DNA of 42,233 nt, taken from Profundicola sp964553105 (lineage in GTDB: Bacteria > Bacteroidota > Bacteroidia > Flavobacteriales > Weeksellaceae). A model generated the notes under the pieces. It made no database searches, was not told where the DNA came from, and saw only the letters and a list, made by a program, of their open reading frames with translations. The position numbers were made by a program, and so were the translations under genes. The DNA lies in assembly GCA_964553105.1 (NCBI GenBank), contig CAZKJO010000019.1:1-42233 (forward strand), given 5' to 3'. This document shows, in pieces, positions 1 through 8,090 of this stretch (the first letter of the stretch is position 1; the number at the start of each line of letters is the position of its first letter).

Positions 1-2
1 CA

Positions 3-1346
3 AAGACTATTTATTATTGTCAGAATTGTGGCGCACAACATGCTACATGGATGGGAAAGTGCTCACAATGTGGAGAGTGGAATACTATTGTAGAAGAAGT
101 TGTGGAGAAGAATGCAAAGAAAACTCCATGGCAAGAGGACAATACCAAAAAACCTGTTTTATTTAATATTAAGGATATTCCCGAAACTAGCGAAACGAGA
201 ATCATTACGCATAATGATGAGCTAGATCGTGTTTTAGGAGGTGGAATTGTTTTAGGTTCAGTGATTTTATTGGGTGGAGAACCGGGAATCGGAAAATCAA
301 CCCTATTATTACAAGTTGCTTTAAGCCTTAAACATTTAAAGGTTTTATATGTTTCTGGTGAGGAAAGTGCTTCTCAAATTAAATTACGCGCAGAGAGAAT
401 TGGTATCGAAACAGAAGATTGCTATATCTTAACCGAAACTCAAACCCAAAAAATCTTTAAACAAGCCAAAAGCATACAACCTCAGATTTTGATTATTGAT
501 TCTATTCAAACGCTACAATCTGAATATGTAGAATCCTCGCCAGGGAGTGTTTCACAAATTAGAGAGTGTACTTCTGAACTTATAAAATTTGCAAAAACGA
601 CCAATGTTCCAGTTATTTTGGTGGGACACATCACCAAAGAAGGTTCGATTGCTGGTCCTAAAATTTTGGAACACATGGTAGATGTGGTGTTGCAATTTGA
701 GGGCGAAAGAAATCATCTCTACAGATTATTACGAGCTCAGAAAAACAGATTTGGCTCTACCGCCGAATTGGGTATTTATGAAATGCAAGGTTCAGGTTTA
801 CGAGAAGTCACCAATCCCTCTGAAGTTTTGATTTCGCCCAAAGACATTCCACTCAGTGGAAATGCAATTGCGGCCACATTAGAAGGTATTCGTCCGATGT
901 TAATTGAGATTCAGGCATTGGTGAGTACAGCGGTGTATGGCACACCTCAGCGTTCTACCACGGGATTCGACATCAAAAGATTGAACATGTTACTCGCTGT
1001 TTTAGAAAAACGAGCTGGTTTTCAGTTAGGTTCGAAAGACGTTTTCCTAAATATTACGGGTGGAATTCGGGTAGATGATCCCGCGATTGATTTGGCGGTT
1101 TTATGCGCTATTTTATCTTCTTATGAAAATGAGCCTTTGCCAGATAATTGTTGTTTTGCAGGAGAAATCGGTTTAAGTGGTGAAGTGCGTCCGGTGAATC
1201 GCATAGAAAAACGAATCATTGAAGCCGAAAAGTTGGGTTATGATGTAATTTTTATTTCAAAACATAATAAAGTTAAGACTTCTAATTTTCAGATTCGGGT
1301 AGAAATGCTGGGAACTGTTGGGGATTTGTACCGTATGCTTTTTTGA
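3..1346 (+). CDS. radA: DNA repair protein RadA (5' end outside window)
   Basis: RadA is a RecA-like DnaB-type helicase/ATPase that helps branch migration and processing of recombination intermediates. The reading frame is open from base 3, before the first ATG at 51, and the upstream residues complete the zinc finger: YYCQNCG, then GKCSQCGEW, giving the C-x2-C...C-x2-C pattern. So the first few codons lie outside the window and the ATG at 51 is not the start. Then come Walker A (GGEPGIGKST, about visible residue 91), the RadA-specific KNRFG motif (about residue 245), and a Lon-protease-like C-terminal domain ending at RMLF. The visible length (447 aa) is almost the family's usual 450-460. 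It stands alone and converges on the next gene across a terminator-like palindrome. Confidence 0.97.
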   Translation, partial: KTIYYCQNCGAQHATWMGKCSQCGEWNTIVEEVVEKNAKKTPWQEDNTKKPVLFNIKDIPETSETRIITHNDELDRVLGGGIVLGSVILLGGEPGIGKSTLLLQVALSLKHLKVLYVSGEESASQIKLRAERIGIETEDCYILTETQTQKIFKQAKSIQPQILIIDSIQTLQSEYVESSPGSVSQIRECTSELIKFAKTTNVPVILVGHITKEGSIAGPKILEHMVDVVLQFEGERNHLYRLLRAQKNRFGSTAELGIYEMQGSGLREVTNPSEVLISPKDIPLSGNAIAATLEGIRPMLIEIQALVSTAVYGTPQRSTTGFDIKRLNMLLAVLEKRAGFQLGSKDVFLNITGGIRVDDPAIDLAVLCAILSSYENEPLPDNCCFAGEIGLSGEVRPVNRIEKRIIEAEKLGYDVIFISKHNKVKTSNFQIRVEMLGTVGDLYRMLF

Positions 1347-1384
1347 GCTTTAAATTCTGAATTTAATTCATAAAGTTATAGATA

Positions 1385-1547
1385 CGAAGCGCAATAGGGA
1401 TAGCAGCAAGTAGCCCACAGCGAAAGCACGCAAACAAAAAAAGGCACAAAAGAGTGGAGTCCCTTAGGACAAACTCCTTTTGTGCCTCTTTTTTGTAAGT
1501 GATTTTGCGAGGACTACTGCGGATAGCCCGCAATTGCCCTAAATATA
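1385..1547. repeat. Palindromic intergenic repeat, copy C
   Basis: An imperfect inverted repeat with arms of about 60 nt fills the space between radA and the convergent arginase-family gene. The core is the hairpin AGGCACAAAAG...CTTTTGTGCCT flanked by A and T runs. Outside it lie the inverted motifs AGGGATAGCAGCAAGTAGCCC (left; 1396-1416, approximate) and its counterpart GGACTACTGCGGATAGCCC (right). The motif and the order of parts match the repeats at 13.08 and 18.33 kb. No protein is supported here. Confidence 0.6.
1436..1494. terminator. Bidirectional rho-independent terminator
   Basis: A GC-containing stem (AGGCACAAAAG paired with CTTTTGTGCCT) is preceded by an A run and followed by a T run, so it can end transcripts from radA (+) and from the convergent minus-strand gene. 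It is the core of the repeat at 1385-1547. Confidence 0.8.
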
Positions 1548-2492
1548 TTATAAATTATGCACCATTTCTGACACCATATGCGCTGCTAATCGTGCCGTTC
1601 TATTGTCGATATCGTATTCTGGGTTATACTCGGCAACATCCATTAACCTCACCTTATTTGATCCAAGAATATGTTTTAGAATTCCTTTCACTTGGAAAGC
1701 ATTTAGTCCATTAGCCGCTGGAGCGCTAACACCAGGTGCATAGGCTGCATCGAATACATCCATGTCCAGGCTCAGATATATAGCATCTACTTTCTCTAAG
1801 AATGCATCGATAGCAATCGACCATGCACGTCTATCTTCGTGGATTTGATCTGCTAAAACATAAGTTGCTTTTAATTCGTCTGCTCTTTGGAAAATCGCCT
1901 TGGTATTGGCTGTTTTCTGAACTCCTAAACACATGTAGTTGAACTCTCTATTATTCTTTTCACAGAATTGGGACATTTCATAAAAACCTGTTCCTGAATT
2001 GGTATCAGGATGTGGTAAACGCAAATCAAAATGTGCATCGATGTTAATGATTCCTATCTTTTTGTATTTGTCACTAAGCGCCAAAAAGTTACCATATGCC
2101 ACTTCATGACCTCCTCCCAAAACTAGGGGATAGGTTTTTTTAGCAATTAAATTTTTAAGAATTTGCACTTGCTCATCGCGTGCTTCCTCTAAATCATTAC
2201 CTACACATACCACGTTTCCGTAATCGTATAAAGCGTTAACATCTGAATCTTGCTGTGGCAAAATAGATAGCATTTTTCTAATGGCATCTGGCGCCTTAGC
2301 CGCTCCAACTCTCCCTTTATTTCTTCTAACACCTTCGTCTGATGCAAAACCTAAAAAGACAACAGATTTTTCTAAATAAGCTTGGTGCCCTTTTGGGAAT
2401 TCCTTGACAAGTTGATGCCATCTTTTCCCTAACATTCCGTCTTCTACATCCACACGACCGTGCCAATGCGATTTATCGAAAGGTTTAATCAT
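1548..2492 (-). CDS. hutG: Formimidoylglutamase-like arginase-family hydrolase
   Basis: 314 aa, ureohydrolase (arginase/agmatinase/formimidoylglutamase) family. These enzymes use a dinuclear Mn centre to hydrolyse a guanidino or formimino group; HutG does so in histidine breakdown. Visible metal-binding motifs in order are GGGHEVAYG, NIDAHFDLR and SLDMDVFDAAYAPGVSAP. The N-terminus and the SGTGFYEMSQF segment resemble the flavobacterial formimidoylglutamase group more than arginases or agmatinases. No other hut gene is adjacent, so the substrate is inferred from similarity only. The ATG at 2492 follows a TAAATTTG -7 box (2511-2518, minus) by a short leader, which supports the start. Confidence 0.85.
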   Translation of the reverse strand: MIKPFDKSHWHGRVDVEDGMLGKRWHQLVKEFPKGHQAYLEKSVVFLGFASDEGVRRNKGRVGAAKAPDAIRKMLSILPQQDSDVNALYDYGNVVCVGNDLEEARDEQVQILKNLIAKKTYPLVLGGGHEVAYGNFLALSDKYKKIGIINIDAHFDLRLPHPDTNSGTGFYEMSQFCEKNNREFNYMCLGVQKTANTKAIFQRADELKATYVLADQIHEDRRAWSIAIDAFLEKVDAIYLSLDMDVFDAAYAPGVSAPAANGLNAFQVKGILKHILGSNKVRLMDVAEYNPEYDIDNRTARLAAHMVSEMVHNL

Positions 2493-2510
2493 AGTTTTCT
2501 AATTTTAGCC

Positions 2511-2518
2511 CAAATTTA
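2511..2518 (-). promoter_or_regulatory. -7 promoter element for the hutG-like gene
   Basis: TAAATTTG on the minus strand fits the Bacteroidota -7 consensus TAnnTTTG and lies 18 bases before the start codon. Confidence 0.55.
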
Positions 2519-2572
2519 ACGAAATGCTTTCTATTTTAAACACATTTCTATAAGTCTTATGTAAACTAGAAA

Positions 2573-2725
2573 TTAAGCATTGTCGCGTGGCTGGTGTTTT
2601 TCTTTTCTTTGTTCCACCTGTGGATTCACTTGCTTTCCATCGGTAGCCTTCTCGTTAATCGCCTTTTCTTCTAGACTTTTGTTTACTTTTCTTTCTTCTG
2701 GGTTAACGTTCTTATCCTTATTCAT
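2573..2725 (-). CDS. Small highly charged hypothetical protein (50 aa)
   Basis: A complete ATG-to-TAA frame on the minus strand encodes 50 residues beginning MNKDKNVNPEERK and ending QPRDNA. It is almost entirely polar, rich in Lys, Glu, Asn and Gln, with no hydrophobic core, membrane segment or cysteine, so it would probably be unstructured. It contains two VNP tripeptides (NVNPEERK and QVNPQVEQRK), which suggest an internal duplication. It sits alone between mnmA and the hutG-like gene, both also on the minus strand. I do not recognise a family. Composition looks like coding sequence rather than random AT-rich spacer, but there is no independent proof of translation. Confidence 0.5.
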   Translation of the reverse strand: MNKDKNVNPEERKVNKSLEEKAINEKATDGKQVNPQVEQRKEKHQPRDNA

Positions 2726-2767
2726 AATAATATAATTAACCTTAAAGCTTCAAGAATTATTCCGATA

Positions 2768-3961
2768 TCAAGAAATAACACCTGATCCAATCAATTCTTG
2801 GCCGTCGTACCAAGCAACAAATTGCCCTGAAGTGATGGCACTTGGCGCTTCGTCGAACTCTACATACAATCCATTGTCGAATTGGTGTAGGCTTGCTTTT
2901 CTCAAAGGCTGACGATAACGAATTCTCGCCATATACACTTTAGTTTCACCTGGTTTTAATGCCAAATCTTCTCTCACCCAATGTAATTCTGCATTAGATA
3001 CAAATAATGCTTTCTTAAACAACCCAGGATGATCAGCACCTTGACCTGCGTAGATAATATTTTTCTCAACGTCTGTAGAAATCACAAATAATGGTTCTAG
3101 CATTCCGCCAACGCCTAAACCTTTTCTTTGTCCAACGGTAAAGAAATGAGCTCCATTATGTTTTCCAACGATTTTGCCGTCATTCGCATCATAAGTATAA
3201 TCCTTAGCAAGGAAAGCTAATCTTTCTTTTTCAGTTTCGAACTCAGTTTTTTGTGGTAAATCTTTATAGAAATCTTTTGTGATTTCTATGATAACACCAT
3301 CTTTTGGTTTTAATTGCTGTTGTAGAAAGTCAGGTAAACTCACTTTTCCGATGAAGCACAAACCTTGTGAATCTTTTTTTTCTGCTGTAACTAATTCTTG
3401 CTCTTTGGCAATTTTTCTTACTTCAGATTTATCTAAATGCCCAATTGGGAACAAAGCTTTTGATAGCTGTTCTTGATTTAATTGGCATAAAAAATATGAC
3501 TGATCTTTATTTTTATCGTGTCCGGCAAGAAGTTGATAAATTTCTTCACCATCTTTTTCTATCATTCCTTTTTGACAATAATGTCCTGTGGCAACATAAT
3601 CAGCTCCTAGTTCTAAGGCTGTTTTTAAGAAAATATCGAATTTGATTTCACGATTACATAAAACATCAGGGTTTGGTGTTCTACCAATCTGATATTCGTT
3701 GAACATATAATCAACGATTCGTTCTTTATAAATCTCGCTTAAATCAATTACCTGAAATGGAATTCCTAGTTTTTCTGCAACCAACAAAGCATCTGCACTA
3801 TCCTCAATCCATGGACATTCATCGTCTAAAATCACCGATGAATCATTCCAATTTCTCATGAATAGTCCGATCACATCATAACCTTGCTGTTGCAATAAAT
3901 ATGCGGATACACTACTATCTACACCTCCCGAAAGTCCTATGACTACTTTTTTACCTTTCAC
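2768..3961 (-). CDS. mnmA: tRNA-specific 2-thiouridylase MnmA
   Basis: MnmA adds sulfur to U34 of tRNA-Lys, -Glu and -Gln in the cytoplasm, using ATP and a sulfur relay. The N-terminal PP-loop GLSGGVDSSV, the catalytic-cysteine segment NPDVLCNREIKF and the second cysteine segment DSQGLCFIGK are all present, followed by the C-terminal beta-barrel domain. Start choice: the frame extends to a TTG at 3976, but the GTG at 3961 gives the family-typical N-terminus MKGKKVVIGLSGG and leaves a leader after the TAACTTTG -7 box at 3981-3988, so I prefer 3961 (397 aa). An insertion around residues 230-265 is longer than in enterobacterial MnmA. Single gene with its own promoter. Confidence 0.95.
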   Translation of the reverse strand: MKGKKVVIGLSGGVDSSVSAYLLQQQGYDVIGLFMRNWNDSSVILDDECPWIEDSADALLVAEKLGIPFQVIDLSEIYKERIVDYMFNEYQIGRTPNPDVLCNREIKFDIFLKTALELGADYVATGHYCQKGMIEKDGEEIYQLLAGHDKNKDQSYFLCQLNQEQLSKALFPIGHLDKSEVRKIAKEQELVTAEKKDSQGLCFIGKVSLPDFLQQQLKPKDGVIIEITKDFYKDLPQKTEFETEKERLAFLAKDYTYDANDGKIVGKHNGAHFFTVGQRKGLGVGGMLEPLFVISTDVEKNIIYAGQGADHPGLFKKALFVSNAELHWVREDLALKPGETKVYMARIRYRQPLRKASLHQFDNGLYVEFDEAPSAITSGQFVAWYDGQELIGSGVIS

Positions 3962-3980
3962 CGCTTTTAAATTCAAGTTG

Positions 3981-3988
3981 CAAAGTTA
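3981..3988 (-). promoter_or_regulatory. -7 promoter element for mnmA
   Basis: TAACTTTG on the minus strand fits TAnnTTTG. It lies only 4 bases from the TTG at 3976, which argues that translation starts at the GTG at 3961. Confidence 0.5.
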
Positions 3989-4035
3989 CAGCTTTATTAG
4001 TTTTAATGACAAAATCCTTGGTCTTTAGGATTTAT

Positions 4036-4905
4036 TTAATGAATATTCAAGGTTTTGTGAGTGCGACGAATCGCCTCTTGATTTTTATATTCTATCCAAT
4101 CATTACCTTTTAACTTTCGCATCACGCTATCATAATGTCGCATGAAAATAACATTATATAAAGCTTCGGCTAAATGATTAGGTCTCTTGGCGATCGATCG
4201 TAAACTCATAGAAAAACCTGGCGTTATGTATTTCATATAATGCCAATAAGCTTCTGGCATATAGAGCATTTCGCCATGAGAGAGTGTAGTTTTATAAGGC
4301 TTAAGATTCTTTAACGCTGGAAATTTCTCAAAATCTGGATGATCGAAATCTATGTCTTCACGACATATTACCGAGTGTGGGATTTTGTACATGAATTTGG
4401 TTTGACTGGGTGGAACTAAAATGCATTCCTTTTCTCCATTAAAATGAAAGTGGAATATATTAGCCAAATCAATATCATAATGCATAAACACATTACTACC
4501 TGCCCCTCCGAAAAACAGCATAGGCAAATCTTTCATTATTTTCAATCCTAAATCTGGATATTTATAATCTTGTTGAAGCTGTGGAACTTCCTTCATTAAA
4601 TTATAGAGAAAAATACGCAAATCGGTAGGTTCTGATTTCAATAAATCGACATATTCGGCTAAACTCATATTAGCTTTTGGTTCATTAAAACCATCCTCGG
4701 CTCTTACAGGTTCACTATTATATAAAGGAACAATTTTTTCACCAGCAATTTCTTTGATATAATCTAAATTCCACTTAGCATAAGCAGGCCAATCTTGTGT
4801 AATATTCTTAATAACAACTGGCTTTTGAGGTTTATAATAATTTTCTATAAACCCCTGCTTATCAATAAAATCAATTCTATCTATAGACTTAAAATCAAAC
4901 TGCAT
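4036..4905 (-). CDS. Cupin-like (JmjC-related) domain protein
   Basis: 289 aa, matching the cupin_8/JmjC-like family of 2-oxoglutarate and Fe(II)-dependent hydroxylases. The iron-binding facial triad is visible as HYDIDLANIFHFHF (His-x-Asp) near residue 161 and the later His in MPEAYWHYMKY near residue 223, with the lysine-containing strand GEKECILVPP between them. The N-terminal phrase KPVVIKNITQDWPA is typical of this family. Substrate unknown; relatives hydroxylate proteins or small molecules. No signal peptide. It is followed downstream by mnmA 74 bases away in the same direction, but mnmA has its own promoter, so the two need not be coupled. Confidence 0.85.
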   Translation of the reverse strand: MQFDFKSIDRIDFIDKQGFIENYYKPQKPVVIKNITQDWPAYAKWNLDYIKEIAGEKIVPLYNSEPVRAEDGFNEPKANMSLAEYVDLLKSEPTDLRIFLYNLMKEVPQLQQDYKYPDLGLKIMKDLPMLFFGGAGSNVFMHYDIDLANIFHFHFNGEKECILVPPSQTKFMYKIPHSVICREDIDFDHPDFEKFPALKNLKPYKTTLSHGEMLYMPEAYWHYMKYITPGFSMSLRSIAKRPNHLAEALYNVIFMRHYDSVMRKLKGNDWIEYKNQEAIRRTHKTLNIH

Positions 4906-4922
4906 TTTCGTGAATTAACCCA

Positions 4923-4930
4923 CAAATTTA
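4923..4930 (-). promoter_or_regulatory. -7 promoter element for the cupin-like gene
   Basis: TAAATTTG on the minus strand, 17 bases before the ATG at 4905; fits TAnnTTTG. Confidence 0.55.
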
Positions 4931-5071
4931 CATTAAATTAATATCTGTGAATAAAACTTTAAGATTTGATTTAATTCTTTTAAGAAATCATAAAGATATT
5001 ATTGAGTTAAGTTAGAGGTCTATATTTAGTTTCATTCTTTAAAAACGAGACACATTAATTATCTTTACCAC

Positions 5072-5728
5072 ATGAAATCCCTTACAGAAGAAAACTATCT
5101 AAAAGCCTTGTTTATGCTTTCCCAGAAAAGCCCAGATGTTTCTGTGAATGAATTAAGCAAAGAATTGGATATTACGATGCCCACTGTAACCGCAATGATG
5201 AAGCGATTTGCTAAGAAAAACTGGGTTATTTACGAGAGCTATAAACCCATTAGACTTTCTGAAGAAGGAGCTAAAGAGGCGGCCTTAATCGTTAGAAAAC
5301 ATCGTTTAACCGAAATGTTTTTAGTGGATGTGATGGATTTTGGTTGGGCAGATGTACACGAAGTAGCAGAGCAAATTGAACACATAGAATCACCTATGTT
5401 TTTTGATAAAATGGATAAAATGCTCAACTACCCTAAGGTAGATCCACACGGCTCGCCTATTCCTGATAAACATGGAAATACAATTGAATTAAATTACAGC
5501 AAACTTTCGGATTGCAAAACGGGAGATATCGTTATTTTTAGAGCAGTTGAGAATTCAACTGATGATTTTTTAACATTTTTAAATGATAGAAATCTAGCTT
5601 TACAAACTAAACTTCATATCAAGTCTGTTGAATCATTCGATAATAGTATGTTGGTTGAATATAATGATAGAACCTACACCTTTAGCAAAAAAGCTTGTGA
5701 AATGATGTTAGTTGAAAAAACATCTTAA
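5072..5728 (+). CDS. DtxR/MntR-family metal-dependent transcriptional regulator
   Basis: 218 aa. The N-terminal winged helix (ENYLKALFMLSQ, then a helix-turn-helix around DITMPTVTAMMKRF, residues about 30-50) is followed by the metal-binding and dimerisation helices (HRLTEMFLVDVM, HEVAEQIEHIES) and by a C-terminal FeoA/SH3-like domain from about residue 145. The family represses iron or manganese uptake genes when metal is bound. The usual HGxxIP link is present as PHGSPIPDKHG. No feoB, mntH or metal ABC genes lie nearby, so the regulated metal cannot be told from context. It is divergent from the cupin-like gene; a weak TATCTTTA -7-like box is seen at 5060-5067. Confidence 0.92.
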   Translation: MKSLTEENYLKALFMLSQKSPDVSVNELSKELDITMPTVTAMMKRFAKKNWVIYESYKPIRLSEEGAKEAALIVRKHRLTEMFLVDVMDFGWADVHEVAEQIEHIESPMFFDKMDKMLNYPKVDPHGSPIPDKHGNTIELNYSKLSDCKTGDIVIFRAVENSTDDFLTFLNDRNLALQTKLHIKSVESFDNSMLVEYNDRTYTFSKKACEMMLVEKTS

Positions 5729-5748
5729 AATTTAAAATATTAGATAAA

Positions 5749-5788
5749 GAAAAGCGGGAACTTCGATCAAAAATTCCCGCTTTTTTTA
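5749..5788. terminator. Rho-independent terminator
   Basis: The stem AAAGCGGGAA / TTCCCGCTTT with a 13-base loop and a T7 tail lies between the convergent DtxR-type gene and the next minus-strand gene. The upstream A-rich side means it could also serve the minus strand. Confidence 0.85.
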
Positions 5789-5807
5789 TTATAAAGTATA
5801 GAGCTAT

Positions 5808-7250
5808 TTATAGAATAAATTTACATTTCTCCTCATCATAACCAAACATACCTTTTTCTTTAATAATCGCTGCTACATCACCTGGCAAACTTCCTTCCCA
5901 TCCTGTCTCACAATTATTAATTTGTTTAAGAATCTTTCTAGAGTGAATTTTCAAGTTTTCAGGATTATAATCTTCTATATCTTGAATCTTATCATTTAAT
6001 TTAAAGAATTTATATAAATCCTTCAAATGATCACTAACTTTTAAGTTTTGAGCAGTTAACAATTCATTGGATTCTTTTTCAAGGTAAGGGTATAGATAAA
6101 CCTTTACATTACGTTTAAATAACTTACCGAAGGCCTCCATAATTCCACCACTCAAATCAGAATAATACTCTTCTTTAAAGACAGCTAATAAGTTATTGAC
6201 TCCCATGGCCAGTCCAATTTGAGTTCTATTTCTGGTATATTCAGAGAAATAGTCCACCAATTTGTAATACTCTTGATAATTTGAAATCAATACATTATAG
6301 CCCAGTTTACATAAAATATCTGCTCTGTTTAAAAAATCCCTTTCATCAATTTCACCTTCTTGTCTTAGGTTGGTTAATGTAATCTCAAATAAGACTTGTA
6401 AATTCTCATCTGTAATTTGAGGATGGTCTTTTCTAAACATATCCAAGCCACTATGCAACATATCGATATTTACGTTGGTAACCGGCCTGAAACTTCCGCG
6501 CATCGCGAAAATATCCTTTTTGTAAAGTAAATCCGCTGGAAGAATATTATAACCGTCTGGCCCAAACATTACCGCCTCGGTCATTTCGTTTCTCAATAGG
6601 TGCAAGCTCATCAAGCGATTGTCTACATAACGGAATCTAGGGCCTGAGAAATTGATCATATCAATCTCCAACTGATCTTTATCTAAAGTATCATACAACG
6701 AAACGACTAATTCTCTTGGATTGTCCGTGTGATGATAAGCTCCATAAATTAAGTTGACGCCTAAGACACCTAATGTTTCTTGTTGTAATTGAGCTGAGTT
6801 TTCCTTGAACCTAACGTGTAGTACAATATTATTGTACCCCTCATTAGGCGCTGCCTGGAACCTAAGTCCAACCCAACCATGACCTTTATATTTTTTCGCA
6901 TAGTCTATGGTTGTCACAGTATTAGCATAACTAAAGAAACTTTTTCCAGCATGTTGTTCCTTATCTAAACGCTCTTCCATAAGACCAATTTCGTGGTCTA
7001 ACATTTTGTTGAGTCGATCTTCTGTTACGTATCTCCCATCGTACTCTTTACCATAAATTGCATCACTAAAATCTTTATCATAAGCAGACATTGCTTTTGC
7101 AAGCGTACCAGATGCTCCACCCGCACGATAAAAAAACCTAACTGTTTCTTGTCCAGCACCAATTTCCGCAAAGGTACCATAGATGTTGCGGTCTAAATTA
7201 ATTTTCAGGGCTTTTTGCTTTGGAGTTAGCTCTCTAAGAATTTGAGACAT
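5808..7250 (-). CDS. Conserved Bacteroidota protein of unknown function (480 aa)
   Basis: 480 aa, cytoplasmic by sequence: no signal peptide and no membrane segment. I recognise the N-terminus (MSQILRELTPKQKALKIN, then GTFAEIGAGQETVRFF) as a long, highly conserved family seen across Bacteroidota and carried in databases under mutually inconsistent names, including TonB-dependent receptor and nicotinate-nucleotide adenylyltransferase. Neither fits: there is no plug/barrel architecture or secretion signal and no HxGH nucleotidyltransferase motif. No catalytic motif I know is visible. The frame extends upstream to a TTG at 7289, but the ATG at 7250 gives the conserved start and sits just after the shared palindromic promoter. 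It is back to back, 43 bases apart, with the MBL-fold gene. Confidence 0.85.
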   Translation of the reverse strand: MSQILRELTPKQKALKINLDRNIYGTFAEIGAGQETVRFFYRAGGASGTLAKAMSAYDKDFSDAIYGKEYDGRYVTEDRLNKMLDHEIGLMEERLDKEQHAGKSFFSYANTVTTIDYAKKYKGHGWVGLRFQAAPNEGYNNIVLHVRFKENSAQLQQETLGVLGVNLIYGAYHHTDNPRELVVSLYDTLDKDQLEIDMINFSGPRFRYVDNRLMSLHLLRNEMTEAVMFGPDGYNILPADLLYKKDIFAMRGSFRPVTNVNIDMLHSGLDMFRKDHPQITDENLQVLFEITLTNLRQEGEIDERDFLNRADILCKLGYNVLISNYQEYYKLVDYFSEYTRNRTQIGLAMGVNNLLAVFKEEYYSDLSGGIMEAFGKLFKRNVKVYLYPYLEKESNELLTAQNLKVSDHLKDLYKFFKLNDKIQDIEDYNPENLKIHSRKILKQINNCETGWEGSLPGDVAAIIKEKGMFGYDEEKCKFIL

Positions 7251-7275
7251 AGCTTTTCTAGAATGAATTATATTG

Positions 7276-7287
7276 GGTAAATTTACC
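7276..7287. promoter_or_regulatory. Palindromic bidirectional -7 promoter element
   Basis: GGTAAATTTACC is a perfect 12-bp palindrome in the 43-bp gap between two divergent starts (7250 minus, 7294 plus). Each strand reads TAAATTTAC, close to TAnnTTTG, so one element may serve both directions. The plus-strand transcript would be almost leaderless. Confidence 0.4.
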
Positions 7288-7293
7288 AAAATT

Positions 7294-8076
7294 ATGTCGG
7301 ATAATTCGAATCAGTTTATATTTTTAGGAACAGGAACTTCACAAGGCGTTCCCGTAATCGGCTGCACAGATCCGGTATGTCTCTCTAATGACCCGAGAGA
7401 CAAAAGGTTACGCGCTTCGGCCATGGTAATATACAAGGGCATGCACATTTTGATTGATTGTGGCCCAGATTTTAGACAGCAGATGTTACGTGAAAACTTG
7501 AGCGATGTCGATGCAATTTTAATTACGCATGAACATAATGATCACATTATTGGATTAGATGATGTGCGTCCGCTTAATTTTAAAATGAAAAAAGACATGC
7601 CAATCTATGGTATGCCACGTGTTTTAGATGACATAGAGCACAGATTTCCCTATGTTTTTTCAGCAGTTAAATATCCTGGGACTCCTTCTATTGAATTAAA
7701 ACCAATCGCCAATGATAAGTTTAATATTAATGGCGTGGAAATTATTCCATTACCTGTGAAACACGGTAATTTAGAAATATATGGCTATCGTATTGGGAAT
7801 ATGGCTTACTTAACAGATATAAGTGAGATACCAGAGGGAACCATGAAATTATTAGAAGGCTTAGACATTCTGATAATTGATGCGCTCAGAAAAGAATTTA
7901 GCCATCATTCTCATCTCATTTTGGATGAGTCAATCGATTATGCTAAAAGGATAAAAGCAAAAAAAACCTATTTCACACATATTAGTTATGAAATGGGTTT
8001 TTATGAAGAAGTGGAAAAAGAATTACCACCTCATATGCATTTAGGTTATGATGGTTTAATATTGAATTTTAGTTAA
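7294..8076 (+). CDS. MBL-fold metal-dependent hydrolase (PhnP-like)
   Basis: 260 aa metallo-beta-lactamase-fold hydrolase. It has the N-terminal FLGTGTSQGVPVIGC, a dinuclear-metal motif THEHNDH (HxHxDH) near residue 80, the aspartate in AYLTDISEIP and a late THISYEMGF. The FLGTGTSQG start and the D/C-rich segment after it place it with the PhnP/phosphoribosyl cyclic phosphodiesterase-like branch; the real substrate is unknown. No phosphonate genes are near. The frame continues to a TTG at 7273, but the ATG at 7294 gives MSDNSNQFIFLGTG and clears the promoter palindrome. It converges with the PUR-alpha-like gene, with 14 bases between their ends. Confidence 0.88.
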   Translation: MSDNSNQFIFLGTGTSQGVPVIGCTDPVCLSNDPRDKRLRASAMVIYKGMHILIDCGPDFRQQMLRENLSDVDAILITHEHNDHIIGLDDVRPLNFKMKKDMPIYGMPRVLDDIEHRFPYVFSAVKYPGTPSIELKPIANDKFNINGVEIIPLPVKHGNLEIYGYRIGNMAYLTDISEIPEGTMKLLEGLDILIIDALRKEFSHHSHLILDESIDYAKRIKAKKTYFTHISYEMGFYEEVEKELPPHMHLGYDGLILNFS

Positions 8077-8090
8077 GATAAGAGTTTAGC

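Noticed and set aside
1499..1714. 71-aa plus-strand open frame
   Set aside because: It is partly in repeat copy C and partly antisense to the well-supported hutG-like gene.
5808..7250. Naming the 480-aa protein a TonB-dependent receptor
   Set aside because: No signal peptide, plug domain or C-terminal barrel strand; the label is not supported by the sequence.
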